Below are positions 42,762 through 51,798 of a DNA stretch of 64,000 nt, in pieces. The position numbers were made by a program, and so were the translations under genes. The DNA is taken from contig NZ_JBHRTF010000004.1 in NCBI RefSeq assembly GCF_042646205.1, positions 248,001 to 312,000 of the forward strand, read 5' to 3'. The notes beneath the pieces are model-generated. The model made no database searches, was not told the origin of the DNA, and saw only the letters and a program-made list of their open reading frames with translations. This DNA comes from Cellvibrio fontiphilus_A. Its GTDB lineage: Bacteria > Pseudomonadota > Gammaproteobacteria > Pseudomonadales > Cellvibrionaceae. Numbering within the stretch: position 1 is the stretch's first letter; each line of letters starts with the position of its first letter.

Positions 42762-44318
42762 ATGCAAAAATTTCGTTTGATTGCCGCGCTGGGTTGCGCC
42801 TTGGTGCCGCTGTTGTTATCGGCGTGCTATGAACAAAAAAGTGCACCCGCCGCGGCAAAATCGCTGCTGCAAGCCTGCCCGGGTTTTGCGGAAACCGGAA
42901 AGCCGCCGCTGGTTTATGGCGCCCAGTGCGGCGAGTTAAAGGTGAAAGAAAATCCGGATGATCCAAACAGCCCGGAAATTGCCATTGCCATTTTGCGCCT
43001 GCCTGCGATTAGCCCGGTGGCGCAAGCAGATCCCTTATTTTTAATTCAGGGTGGGCCTGGCGGTTCATCCATCGATATGGCGAATCAGCTGCACGGTTTT
43101 TTTGCCGATGTGCGCAAAAACCGCGATTTAATTTTTGTGGATCAGCGCGGCACCGGAAAATCCAACCCATTGCACTGCGAAAAAATGTCGCTGCAGGATG
43201 CCAAGCTACCCGATGCGGTGCAGCAGCAAAAACAGTTGGAAATTATGCGCAACTGCGCAGTGCGCTATCAGCAATCCCTGCCGTTTTACACCACCCGGCA
43301 CGCCGTGCAGGATCTAGACGCAGTGCGTGTTGCGCTGGGTTATCAAACAATCAATTTGTGGGGCGTCTCTTATGGCACCCGGGTTGCGCTTGAATATGCG
43401 CGCCGCTTTGGCGATCACACGCGCAGTATTATTTTGGATGCAGTGGCGCCCACCGCGATTGCACTGGGTAAATATTCGGCGCGCGATATGCTCGCCGCAC
43501 TCACGTCGGTCAGCAGCGAATGTATGGCCCAGGTTGACTGTGCGGCGCACTACGGTAACCCGCTGCAAAAAGCAGAAATGGTGTATGCGCGATTGCTGGC
43601 GGCGGAAACGGCGGGTCAGCCAGTAGAAGTCACTTACCAGCACCCGCGTCACCAACAACTGGCCAGTCATCGCCTGACACCGCGCGCATTTTCCATGCTG
43701 ATGTTTATGGCACTTTATTCGCGCGATACTACGGTACTTTTGCCGGAAATGATCAGCCGTGCCGAACAGCAGGATTACAGTTTGTTGGCGGCTTTGCTGG
43801 CATTAACGGCGGAGCAGGCGCACTCAATGAATATCGCCGAAGCTATGCATTTTGGTGTGATTTGCAATGAGGACTGGCCGCAAATTTCGGAGAGTGAACG
43901 CCAGACAACCGCACCGTTTTTTGGTTTTAACCCGGTGGAAGAGAAGGGCGCTATTTGCGATTTTTGGCCAGCGGCCAGTTTGCCCGATGATTATTGGCAG
44001 CCTATTAACAGCAGTGTGCCGGCACTCTTGTTATCGGGAAAATACGATCCGGTAACGCCATCGACCTGGGCCGATTATGTGGCGAGCAGTTTGCCAAATT
44101 CCACGCGCCTGTTGGTGGAGGGTGGCAACCACGGTGTGTCCACCGAGGGCTGCATGCCGCAAATTATTGCGCAATTTATTGAGCGCGCGAGCATGACGGG
44201 AATAAATGGTGATTGCGCAACCAAGATCAAATCCCTGCCTTTTGTTCTGGGCGCGAATGAGGCGGCAAGTTCTGCATCATCTACCAGCAGTGCATCAAGC
44301 CAGGGAGCGACACCATGA
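42762..44318 (+). CDS. Secreted alpha/beta hydrolase lipoprotein (S33, TAP-like)
   Basis: 518-residue predicted lipoprotein (lipobox LLLSAC, Cys22) of the tripeptidyl/proline-iminopeptidase type. QGGPGGSS gives the oxyanion region, VDQRGTGKS is conserved, Ser203 in GVSYGTR is the nucleophile, and SGKYDPVTP and GGNHGV supply the acid and histidine. A TAP-like C-terminal lid domain is present. The last 20 residues are serine-rich. It starts 49 bases after the GntR gene and overlaps the next ABC ATPase by four bases, so peptidase and exporter are made together. A role in peptide processing before or after transport is inference. Confidence 0.85.
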   Translation: MQKFRLIAALGCALVPLLLSACYEQKSAPAAAKSLLQACPGFAETGKPPLVYGAQCGELKVKENPDDPNSPEIAIAILRLPAISPVAQADPLFLIQGGPGGSSIDMANQLHGFFADVRKNRDLIFVDQRGTGKSNPLHCEKMSLQDAKLPDAVQQQKQLEIMRNCAVRYQQSLPFYTTRHAVQDLDAVRVALGYQTINLWGVSYGTRVALEYARRFGDHTRSIILDAVAPTAIALGKYSARDMLAALTSVSSECMAQVDCAAHYGNPLQKAEMVYARLLAAETAGQPVEVTYQHPRHQQLASHRLTPRAFSMLMFMALYSRDTTVLLPEMISRAEQQDYSLLAALLALTAEQAHSMNIAEAMHFGVICNEDWPQISESERQTTAPFFGFNPVEEKGAICDFWPAASLPDDYWQPINSSVPALLLSGKYDPVTPSTWADYVASSLPNSTRLLVEGGNHGVSTEGCMPQIIAQFIERASMTGINGDCATKIKSLPFVLGANEAASSASSTSSASSQGATP

Positions 44319-45112
44319 TTCGGGTTGAAAATTTAACTAAAGTTTTTTATCCAAAAAATGCAAAAAAAATGCTGGCGTCCAATGGTCAATTGCCCGCAAA
44401 TAATGCGGCCATCACCGCGCTGGATAAGGTGAGTTTTACCCTGCGCGATGGTGAAATTACCGGCTTATTGGGGTTAAACGGCGCGGGTAAATCCACCCTG
44501 ATGCGTTTGATTTACGGCCTGCTGCACCCCACCGCTGGCGATGTGTGGGTCAATGAATATCAGCTCAGCGTGAACCCCAATGCGGCGCGGCAACAACTGG
44601 GTGTGCTGCCGGATGATACCGGTTTGTACAAACGCTTAACCGCGCGCGAAAACATTCGCTACTTTGGTGAACTGCAGGGGTTGGCGGGCGCACCATTGGA
44701 AGCGGCGATAGATCAACTGATTGATTGGCTGGGCATGCACAATATTGCCGAGCGGCGCGCGGAAGGATTTTCTCTGGGCGAACGCATGAAAACCGCTCTG
44801 GCGCGCGCCATAGTGCATCAACCGCAACATGTGTTATTGGATGAACCCACCAACGGTTTGGATGTAATCACCACCCGCTCGGTGCGCCGTTTATTGCACG
44901 AATTAAAAGCGCAACATCGCTGTGTGATTTTTTCCAGCCATTTAATGCATGAAGTCAGTGGCTTGTGTGATCGCATTTTAGTGATTCATCAGGGGCGCAT
45001 TTTGGCCGATGGCAATTTGGAGGCGATTATGGCGGCCGGTAAAGCGCACAACCTGGAAGATGCCTTTGTGAGTTTGGTGCAAGCCACCAGCACGGAGAAT
45101 AACAATGCATAA
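44315..45112 (+). CDS. ABC transporter ATP-binding protein (NatA type)
   Basis: 265-residue ATPase. Walker A LNGAGKST (about 53-60), Q-loop LPDDTG, signature FSLGERMKTA (variant), Walker B VLLDEPTNGLD and H-loop SSHLM are present. A 20-residue insertion rich in Ala/Asn (about 17-32) lies before the core. It pairs with the following NatB-like permease, with an eight-base overlap. NatAB pairs export sodium or, in other cases, drugs; the substrate here is not known. Confidence 0.88.
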   Translation: MIRVENLTKVFYPKNAKKMLASNGQLPANNAAITALDKVSFTLRDGEITGLLGLNGAGKSTLMRLIYGLLHPTAGDVWVNEYQLSVNPNAARQQLGVLPDDTGLYKRLTARENIRYFGELQGLAGAPLEAAIDQLIDWLGMHNIAERRAEGFSLGERMKTALARAIVHQPQHVLLDEPTNGLDVITTRSVRRLLHELKAQHRCVIFSSHLMHEVSGLCDRILVIHQGRILADGNLEAIMAAGKAHNLEDAFVSLVQATSTENNNA

Positions 45113-46301
45113 TTTTATAAAAACCCTGCTAATTGTGTGGCGCAAAGAGTGGCGCGATGCGCTGCGCGATAAAAAAAGTTTGCGCATGGCATTTTTAATG
45201 CCGGTGTATTTTGTCGGTGTGTTTGTGGCTTCATCGCTATTTATTATTCATATGAGCAATCAGTCGCGCGCCACTACGAGTGAGCCGATTAAATTATCGG
45301 TAGTGGGCGCTGAACAATTGCCCGCGCTGGTCATGTGGTTGGAAGAGCGGGGCGTGCAGGTGCAAGCGGCCGATGAACAAGCCTATCAACAAGTGCAAAA
45401 CGGCCAACTGGATTACGCGTTAATTGTGCCGGAGGACGCGCGTGAAAAATTCGCGACAGGCGAGTCCATTGAATTGGCACTGGTGTTTGATGCCACCAAT
45501 AATAAATTGCAGGGCGCACTGCATTTTGTGCGGCAACAAATCTGGAGTTGGAACGGGCGCATTGGCAGTTTGCGTTTATTATCGCGCGGCATTTCGCCGG
45601 CTGTTGTTAATCCAGTTGTTGTGCGCGATTTAAATGTCGCCAGCGATCAGAAAATGGGTTTTTTTGTGATGGCAAGTTTACCCATGTTGTTAATCCTCAC
45701 GGTATTTATGGCCAGCGTTGGTTTTAGTGCAGACATGACGGCCGGTGAGCGCGAGCGTCGCTCGTTGGAATCGCTGTTAATTACACCGGCGCCCTCGGGC
45801 GCGCTGTTATTGGGTAAATGGCTGAATAGTTTGTCGCTCACCTTGTTGGTATTGATTGTGGAATTGAGCTTGCTGGCCATCGCCTTTGCCTATGTGCCGT
45901 TTAAGGAATTAGGTTTGCGGGTGGATGTCACGCCGCTGGATTTGTTGCTGGCACTGGCGGTGTTAATGTCCATGGCATTAGTGGCAACGGCGCTGCAATT
46001 TTTAATTTCAATTTTTGCGCGCAGTTTTAAAGATGCACAAACCTATATGGGCTTGATGATTTTTATTCCCATGATTCCGCTTTTTTATACGCTGATAAAC
46101 CCCGGCGCTTACACCGACTGGTTTCGCTGGGTGCCGGTGCTGGCGCAGCAACTGGTGGTGAAAGATTTATTGCTGGGTGGCGCTTTGTCGCTGCAGGCAT
46201 TTGCCCAGGCTTGGGTGGTGGCAGTGATTCTTGCCGCCCTGTTGTTAACCTTTACCGCGCAGCAATTGCGCAAACCCACTATTGTGTATGGCGCGGGTTA
46301 A
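45105..46301 (+). CDS. ABC-2 type permease (NatB-like)
   Basis: 398-residue membrane protein: one N-terminal helix (about 25-50), an extracytoplasmic domain (about 55-180), then five to six helices (about 180-390). Segments such as SVGFSADMTAGERERRSLESLLITP are characteristic of the NatB/ABC-2 permease family. Last gene of the ABC cluster; 123 bases with several inverted repeats separate it from the large orphan gene. Confidence 0.86.
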   Translation: MHNFIKTLLIVWRKEWRDALRDKKSLRMAFLMPVYFVGVFVASSLFIIHMSNQSRATTSEPIKLSVVGAEQLPALVMWLEERGVQVQAADEQAYQQVQNGQLDYALIVPEDAREKFATGESIELALVFDATNNKLQGALHFVRQQIWSWNGRIGSLRLLSRGISPAVVNPVVVRDLNVASDQKMGFFVMASLPMLLILTVFMASVGFSADMTAGERERRSLESLLITPAPSGALLLGKWLNSLSLTLLVLIVELSLLAIAFAYVPFKELGLRVDVTPLDLLLALAVLMSMALVATALQFLISIFARSFKDAQTYMGLMIFIPMIPLFYTLINPGAYTDWFRWVPVLAQQLVVKDLLLGGALSLQAFAQAWVVAVILAALLLTFTAQQLRKPTIVYGAG

Positions 46302-46424
46302 TACCTGCTGCCGGGGGCGGGCATAATTCACCGGAATCCTGTGGTAAAAGTCATAGAGCAATCTGGCAGCAGGGAGGATGCTGAACGGTCTAGACATCTC
46401 GTCTAGCCACCAAGGAGGTGCATC
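46302..46424 (+). promoter_or_regulatory. Structured leader and perfect Shine-Dalgarno before the 1194-residue gene
   Basis: CCTGCTGCC (46304-46312) is inverted as GGCAGCAGG (46365-46373). A small hairpin (GG-CTAGAC / GTCTAG-CC, 46387-46408) stands directly before AAGGAGGT (46412-46419), which sits five bases from the ATG. The near-perfect ribosome site suggests high translation; the hairpins may tune it. No clear sigma-70 promoter seen. Confidence 0.5.
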
Positions 46425-49400
46425 ATGACTAGCAAGGTTTTGATTGTTCTTGAAAGCGGTTATCGCTTTGATACCGACCCCAGCGGTAGCCCCGATTTTA
46501 CTTACACCACACTGGTTAACACCCTGACCAGTGCGGGCTTCCAGATCACCCGTGCCCATCGCGACAATGACTCTACCCCCGGTGTTATCCAGTCCTTTGA
46601 TTTTGCGGCGCCGGGTGTGAACCTGCTGCAATACGATGTGATTTGGCTGATTGGTTTGCGCGGGCGCAACCTGTCGTTTGGTGCCAGTGGCACTTTTGAT
46701 TTGAGTGAGCCAGAGATTGCGGCTATCACCCGGTTTATGGATGCCGGCGGCGGTGTGTTTGCCACCGGTGACCATGACAGCCTGGGCGCCGATATGTGCG
46801 GCCGAATTCCGCGGGTGCGGGCGGCGCGCTGTTGGTACGGCGCTGGTGCTGACGCTACTCCGCCCGACCCCCATTCGCCCATGCCAGCCGATTTCCCCAA
46901 AAACTTCCCGCCTTTTAGTGTGGCCCGTGCCGATACTACCCGCACCAACCCCGCGGGGAATTACAGCGAATTTGCGGCGCCCTTTGTCTGGTTTGAAAAC
47001 CAGTCTGACTCTGTGCCCCAAGTCATCACACCGGTTTCATCGCCCGCCCATCCCATTTTGCGCAATGGCGACAGGGATATAGAGATCTACCCGGATCACA
47101 TGCACGAGGGTAATACTCTGGGCGAGGTGCCCGGTTATAACTACAACCAGACGCTGAGTTTTGACGGTGAGTCCTTTGTGGAATTCCCCAGCATGGCCGG
47201 CGAGCACCCCAAGCCAGAGGTGATTGCCACCGGGCAGGTGCTGGAGAATGCCTCGCGCTTTGCCGGCGGCGGCACGGCAGATGCGGCTATTGCCTCCAGC
47301 AAATCGGTGAATACCCTGAGTGTCTATGACGGTCGCCGTGTGGGTGTGGGCCGTATCGTGACCGGCGCTACCTTTCACCACTATGTGGATATCAACCTGA
47401 CCGGCGACTCCGGTGTCACCCCCGGTGTGCGGCAGACCCGAGCCGGTGCCGATGCCGCCAAGGGCCAGGGGTTTGGTTTCCCCGGTGCCGAGCAAACCTT
47501 TAACGACATCAAAGCGGTGTATATCAATATCACCCGCTGGTTGGCGCGGCCGCGGCCGGCAGTCCGTTTGATACTGGAGCGCAGCACCTTCGGGCAGGAT
47601 GAAGTGACGGTAAACCCGGAATTTGCCGGCGCCTTTCTGGTCACGGTTGATGGTCTGAAACCGGGGGACTTCCCCGGCGGCGGCATTTCCACCCTCAGCC
47701 CCTCGGCATCGCAGTTGGCTGCCTGGGCACCGGCGATCAGTGTAGCGGGCGCGCCCGCCATTGAAGTGGTGCCTACCGCCATCGCCAGTGATGATCCGGT
47801 ACTGGCGGCGCGGCTGCAGCGTTTTACCTTCACCTACCGGGTGCGGTTTGTGGGCAACGCCTTTGGTTTTGCCGAACCCCAGCGCACGCTGGAGGTAAAC
47901 GCTGCGCTGAATGCCAGCTCCGGCCTATTAACCGACACCGCCTGGATTCAGCTGGTGAAATCCGCCAACCCCTTTATGCTCGATTTGGAGGGCGGCAATA
48001 CCACGCCCTGGCTCAGCTCTGACCTCAAGGTATTCCGCGTGGTGGAGGGCGAGTCGGTGCATGGTGTAACCCTGCCCAATGGCGCCAGCCGCGCCCAGGC
48101 GCTGCAGTTCATCAACAGCCTCACCTCATCCATCACCCCGGCGCAGTTTGAGGCGTTAACGGGCAATCAGGCGGCATCGGCGCTCAGCCTATTTCCGCTG
48201 ACGACCAGCGGGCGCAGGGTCTACAACTTTGCCGTCGCCCGGGTGAGGCGCAATGGCACGCTGCTGGCGGCAGACGACGTGCGGTTGTTCTTCCGCATTT
48301 TTACCTCCCAAACCACCGCAGCACTGACTTATCGCGAAGCCATGGGCGCGCCGCTGGAGGGTTACCTCAAAACCCCCGGTGCCAACCCCATTGCCCTGCC
48401 GGGGCAGGCCGGGGGCGAATGGTTGTCCTTCCCCTGTTTTGCCGAGGCGCGCGCGGCGACACCGGCCGGCCAGCAGGATACAAACAATGTGAAGGACATC
48501 AGTACCAGCGAGAGCAATAAGTTCTTTGGTGTACTGCTGGATAACAACCTGACCGGCAATTACCTGCCCTCCACACCCGCTGGCGGTGCGGTGCAGTCGC
48601 TGCCCGATTTGTTAATGGGTGAACACCAGTGTCTGGTGGCGCAAATCGAGTTTGCCGGCACGCCCATTCCCAACGGCGCCAATCCCAGCACTTCCGACAA
48701 GTTGTCGCAGCGCAATATCGCCCTGAGCGAAGTGGCCAACCCCGGCCTTGCGGCTTCACGGGTCGCGCTGCACACCTTTGAGATAGAGGCCCGGCCGCAG
48801 CCGATTAGTGACTCACTCCTGCCCGACGAATTACTGCTGGAGTGGTCGCGCAACCTGCCGGAGGGGACTTATGTGAATATCGAAATCCCCTCCTGGCGCG
48901 CGCGCGAGGTGGTGGCACTGGCCGACCGTTTATACCCCCTGCACAATATCCGCGCGCTGGATGAACGCACTATCCAGATGCCGGCCGGTGGCAGCCGTTA
49001 TCTGCCCCTGCCGCGCAGCCTGCATCGCCAGACCGGGGTGATCAGCGTGGAATTACCGCTGGGTATCAAAAAGGGCCAGCGCTTTGATGTGGCGATAAGG
49101 CAAATCACCAACCGCGGCCGCGACGTGCGTTTCCCGGCGCCCAAATTGCGGGAGATCTCCCGTAAGGAAGCGGAAAAACTTATTGCCGGGCTGCTCAAAA
49201 CCGGGGGCGATACCGCTAAAGGTGACAGCAGCAAGGTGCGCCAGCTGATGAGTGCCAAAGGCGGGGTATTTGACCTGGGCGATAACCGCAGCCTGGTCAC
49301 CGACCTCTCGGTACTGGATGCCCAGGGCGACCACGCAGTAATTATCGAACACCCCGACCCCAAAGCTGTGGAAGCGGCGCGGCGCGAGGCGCGTATGTGG

Positions 49401-50009
49401 CGCCAAACCCTGGGCGCCTTCCAGCTGGGTATTCCGGTATCGGTAAAGGACGAGATGCTGCTGCATCACCTGCGCCTCTTATCGGTCATGACCTGGCGCG
49501 CGGCCAAACTCAGTCGCACCAGCCGCTGGTACGCGAGTTTTAATCGCTACGTCGAGCTGTTGACCGACAAGGTGCGCGCACTTGGTGGCGATCCCTTCAA
49601 CCTGCCCGCAACCCCGGACGGACAAATTCCGCAATTGGATGCCAAGGGCGATCAACCCGCTAATCCGGGGCAGGGTGCTGCTGATAACGGCGTAGGCGGC
49701 GCGAATCAGGGTTATCTTGAACCGGGCGCCGATGAGTGGCTGGTGGATGCCCAGGGCTTGCCGGCCCCGGCCGATGCCAAAGCGGGTATCTGGTCAGGCA
49801 AGGTGAGTGGGCTGTTGTACGATCACTTTGGCGATTTTGAAGGCTTTACCCTGGAAAACTACGCCGGCAATCACCTGCGCTTTTTCAGCCGCGAAGGCGC
49901 CATTCACGATCTGGCACAAACGGCCTGGCGCGAGCGCTATTTGGTGACGGTAATGTCGGTCGCCGCTAACAGCCGCGAAGTGCGTCGTCTGCTGATTCGT
50001 GGTTATTAA
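46425..50009 (+). CDS. Large protein of unknown function with ThuA/amidotransferase-like N-terminus
   Basis: 1194 residues, no signal peptide, no membrane helix. N-terminal part (about 1-330) reads like a class I amidotransferase/ThuA-type alpha/beta fold: KVLIVLESGYRF, YDVIWLIGLRG, AAITRFMDAGGGVFATGDHDSLG, then histidine-rich spots (YPDHMHEGN, ATFHHYVDINLTGD). The middle (about 335-780) looks beta-rich. About 795-900 (DSLLPDELLLEWSRNLPEG, PLGIKKGQRFDVAIRQ) and the last 75 residues (GIWSGKVSGLLYDHFGDFEGFTLENY) look like separate conserved domains. Base composition is clearly richer in G+C than neighbours (44 of 60 in 47701-47760). I do not recognise the family as a whole. It stands alone between an ABC operon and a terminator. 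Confidence 0.7.
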   Translation: MTSKVLIVLESGYRFDTDPSGSPDFTYTTLVNTLTSAGFQITRAHRDNDSTPGVIQSFDFAAPGVNLLQYDVIWLIGLRGRNLSFGASGTFDLSEPEIAAITRFMDAGGGVFATGDHDSLGADMCGRIPRVRAARCWYGAGADATPPDPHSPMPADFPKNFPPFSVARADTTRTNPAGNYSEFAAPFVWFENQSDSVPQVITPVSSPAHPILRNGDRDIEIYPDHMHEGNTLGEVPGYNYNQTLSFDGESFVEFPSMAGEHPKPEVIATGQVLENASRFAGGGTADAAIASSKSVNTLSVYDGRRVGVGRIVTGATFHHYVDINLTGDSGVTPGVRQTRAGADAAKGQGFGFPGAEQTFNDIKAVYINITRWLARPRPAVRLILERSTFGQDEVTVNPEFAGAFLVTVDGLKPGDFPGGGISTLSPSASQLAAWAPAISVAGAPAIEVVPTAIASDDPVLAARLQRFTFTYRVRFVGNAFGFAEPQRTLEVNAALNASSGLLTDTAWIQLVKSANPFMLDLEGGNTTPWLSSDLKVFRVVEGESVHGVTLPNGASRAQALQFINSLTSSITPAQFEALTGNQAASALSLFPLTTSGRRVYNFAVARVRRNGTLLAADDVRLFFRIFTSQTTAALTYREAMGAPLEGYLKTPGANPIALPGQAGGEWLSFPCFAEARAATPAGQQDTNNVKDISTSESNKFFGVLLDNNLTGNYLPSTPAGGAVQSLPDLLMGEHQCLVAQIEFAGTPIPNGANPSTSDKLSQRNIALSEVANPGLAASRVALHTFEIEARPQPISDSLLPDELLLEWSRNLPEGTYVNIEIPSWRAREVVALADRLYPLHNIRALDERTIQMPAGGSRYLPLPRSLHRQTGVISVELPLGIKKGQRFDVAIRQITNRGRDVRFPAPKLREISRKEAEKLIAGLLKTGGDTAKGDSSKVRQLMSAKGGVFDLGDNRSLVTDLSVLDAQGDHAVIIEHPDPKAVEAARREARMWRQTLGAFQLGIPVSVKDEMLLHHLRLLSVMTWRAAKLSRTSRWYASFNRYVELLTDKVRALGGDPFNLPATPDGQIPQLDAKGDQPANPGQGAADNGVGGANQGYLEPGADEWLVDAQGLPAPADAKAGIWSGKVSGLLYDHFGDFEGFTLENYAGNHLRFFSREGAIHDLAQTAWRERYLVTVMSVAANSREVRRLLIRGY

Positions 50010-50078
50010 GTTTGTAGCTAAAAGTTTGTAGCTATTAAATTCGTGGTTATAGATGTGAAGTTGTTTTACGTTCGGATA

Positions 50079-50108
50079 ACAAAAGGCGCTGCGGCGCCTT
50101 TTGTTTTT
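50079..50108. terminator. Bidirectional terminator between the large gene and the GST gene
   Basis: ACAAAAGGCGC and GCGCCTTTTGT pair around TGCG, followed by T5. It serves the forward 1194-residue gene and the converging GST gene. Confidence 0.9.
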
Positions 50109-50114
50109 TGCCTA

Positions 50115-50684
50115 TCAAGACTGTGGCGGCTGGGTGGTGTTAAACGGCGGGTAATTGCAGATTTGCCGATAAAAGTTTTCCAAATTGGCGAAGGGAGAAA
50201 AATCAATCTGCTCGCGGAATTTACTCCAACCCATAAAACAGCCGAGGCGCAATTGGGCATCATTAAATCGCCCATTCGCAGCAATCTGCGTAATAGCGCT
50301 TTGCTCTAACTCGGCGAGTGTGGTGTGTACACGCGCGGCTTGGCGCTGCAAGTAGGGCACCTGTGAAATCACTACGCCATCGCGCTTGAGAAAAAATAAA
50401 TTCACCGTGGCATCCAGCGCGGTATTCACCAAACACAGCTGATCCAACTCTTGCGCGCTTTGGCAAAAATGTTGTCCGGCTTTTTCGCGCAAATATTTAA
50501 TGATGGACGCTGAGTCGGTTAAAAAAATATCGCCGTCTTCCAAAAAAGGAACGCGCTGGGTGGGCGATTTCGCCGCGCTGCCCGCCTGATCGGTTTCGAT
50601 AAATTCGCAGGGTTGCTGTATTTCCTGCAGCACTATGCGCACGTGGCGTACAAAAGGGGAGGTGTAACTGCCGTAAAGTTTCAT
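50115..50684 (-). CDS. Glutathione S-transferase family protein
   Basis: 189-residue cytosolic GST. The N-terminal thioredoxin-like domain (MKLYGSYTSPFVRHVRIVL..., RVPFLEDGDIFLTDSASIIKYL) has the glutathione-binding Pro before Phe-Leu and the E/D-S motif in TDSASI. The all-helical C-terminal domain spans about 85-185. The N-terminal Ser/Tyr near residues 6-8 would be the catalytic candidate. The gene is 12 bases downstream of the secreted SnoaL-like gene on the same strand. Substrate unknown. Confidence 0.88.
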   Translation of the reverse strand: MKLYGSYTSPFVRHVRIVLQEIQQPCEFIETDQAGSAAKSPTQRVPFLEDGDIFLTDSASIIKYLREKAGQHFCQSAQELDQLCLVNTALDATVNLFFLKRDGVVISQVPYLQRQAARVHTTLAELEQSAITQIAANGRFNDAQLRLGCFMGWSKFREQIDFSPFANLENFYRQICNYPPFNTTQPPQS

Positions 50685-50696
50685 GCCTGCCTCGGT

Positions 50697-51131
50697 TTAT
50701 TGTTTAGGGGGAAATTTAAACGCTTGGCGGGCGAGTAATTTCCAATCGCCCGCCTGTTTTTGCCACACCAACAACACACCCAATTCAATGCTGTTGGGCA
50801 CACCGCCGTCTTTTATATCGGCGGTTAAACGGTGGCGCACCAGCGCTGTGTCGCCGCTCAGGGTGATGCTTTGCTCGTGTAAATCCATAGTCACAAAATC
50901 GGATTTGCCGCTGGCAATTTTTTCCACAAATTCGGCCTGGTTTTCCATGGTGCCACTGGAGTGTCCATAGCTGAGTTGCGGCGCTGAAAGTGCTAGCAGT
51001 GCGGCGCGGTCGCCTTCAATCATGGCGCTGCGCAGGGCGTTCACCTTTTGCTCCAGTTGTTGCTGATCGCTGCTAGCAAAACTGGTGCAGGCGAGGCTGG
51101 CACATAACAGGCCGAGTAATAGTGGTTTCAT
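50697..51131 (-). CDS. Secreted SnoaL/DUF4440-like protein
   Basis: 144-residue exported protein. Signal peptide MKPLLLGLLCASLACTSFA precedes a NTF2-like cone fold domain typical of DUF4440 (ALRSAMIEGDRAALLALSAPQLSYGHSSG, DLHEQSITLSGDTALVRHRL, LLVWQKQAGDWKLLARQAFK). ATG at 51131 follows GGAG; the frame extends upstream to 51158 without a good site. Function of these small secreted NTF2-like proteins is unknown. Confidence 0.78.
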   Translation of the reverse strand: MKPLLLGLLCASLACTSFASSDQQQLEQKVNALRSAMIEGDRAALLALSAPQLSYGHSSGTMENQAEFVEKIASGKSDFVTMDLHEQSITLSGDTALVRHRLTADIKDGGVPNSIELGVLLVWQKQAGDWKLLARQAFKFPPKQ

Positions 51132-51419
51132 GGGTGCTTCTCCGCGAGTGGTGGGCATTGCTCTTGTTGTTGCCCAAATGGAAGTTGCCGATGAACAGGA
51201 TTGTAGCGGCTAGCGCAGTGGTTGTGCGTTAAAGAAGGGCAAAGTCTGGCGCGACCGATTCACAGGGCGATGGGTTATGTGAATCCAGCCTGTCAAAAAG
51301 GCCTGATATTCCAATCGGGTTTTTGACAAGCATGATGTTTATCACGACACTGATGTGAAGCTGGTCGCGTTATTTTTGTGGTCAGCAACCGGTGTTTCCA
51401 TCGCAGAGGGAGTGTTTTT
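51132..51419. other. Intergenic region with a large inverted repeat
   Basis: 288 bases without a gene between two divergent genes. It contains the 51291-51328 inverted repeat and TTGACA on both strands at its ends. No other feature seen. Confidence 0.5.
51291..51328. repeat. 38-bp inverted repeat between divergent genes
   Basis: TGTCAAAAA (51291-51299) and TTTTTGACA (51320-51328) are the outer arms. CCTGAT and ATCGGG extend the stem inside after a two-base bulge, with ATTCCA as loop. Each outer arm reads as TTGACA toward the flanking gene, so it might double as a pair of -35 elements or a regulator site. Confidence 0.55.
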
Positions 51420-51725
51420 ATGTCGGAATCCAGAGTGGCCAGAAACCCCAACAAACCCAGCCTTGCCGAGCGTTTGCAGCATTTGGTGGATGATCGACGC
51501 GGTGCTCACAAAGCAGTTCCTATCAACCTGGGCAGTTTCCTTAATGAATCGCAAATGTTGGCGCTGCACAGCCTGGAAAGTTTTGGCTGGAGCCTCTGGT
51601 TTGTGCGTCGCCCTTTATTTATGCCCGCGGTAGTCGTGGTTGCCAACGGTGAGTCAACCCAGCACGCGGTATTGGAAGAGGACGGTTCAGTCAATTTAAA
51701 ACCGCAAATCCATTTACGACATTGA
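51420..51725 (+). CDS. Conserved small protein of unknown function
   Basis: 101 residues, no signal peptide. The C-terminal half (FLNESQMLALHSLESFGWSLWFVRRPLFMPAVVVVANGES) resembles short hypothetical proteins conserved in pseudomonads and relatives. ATG at 51420 follows GAGGGAGTG. No catalytic motif visible. It stands alone downstream of the large inverted repeat. Confidence 0.65.
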   Translation: MSESRVARNPNKPSLAERLQHLVDDRRGAHKAVPINLGSFLNESQMLALHSLESFGWSLWFVRRPLFMPAVVVVANGESTQHAVLEEDGSVNLKPQIHLRH

Positions 51726-51798
51726 CTCAAACATTATTCAGGCGCGATTCAGTGCGGCGCGCCTAGCATCAATTCCACTATCCACCGGAGTTGCTGCC

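Noticed and set aside
46245..47021. 258-codon reverse frame over the end of NatB and the start of the orphan gene
   Set aside because: It overlaps two forward genes and is explained by the G+C-rich third positions of the orphan gene.
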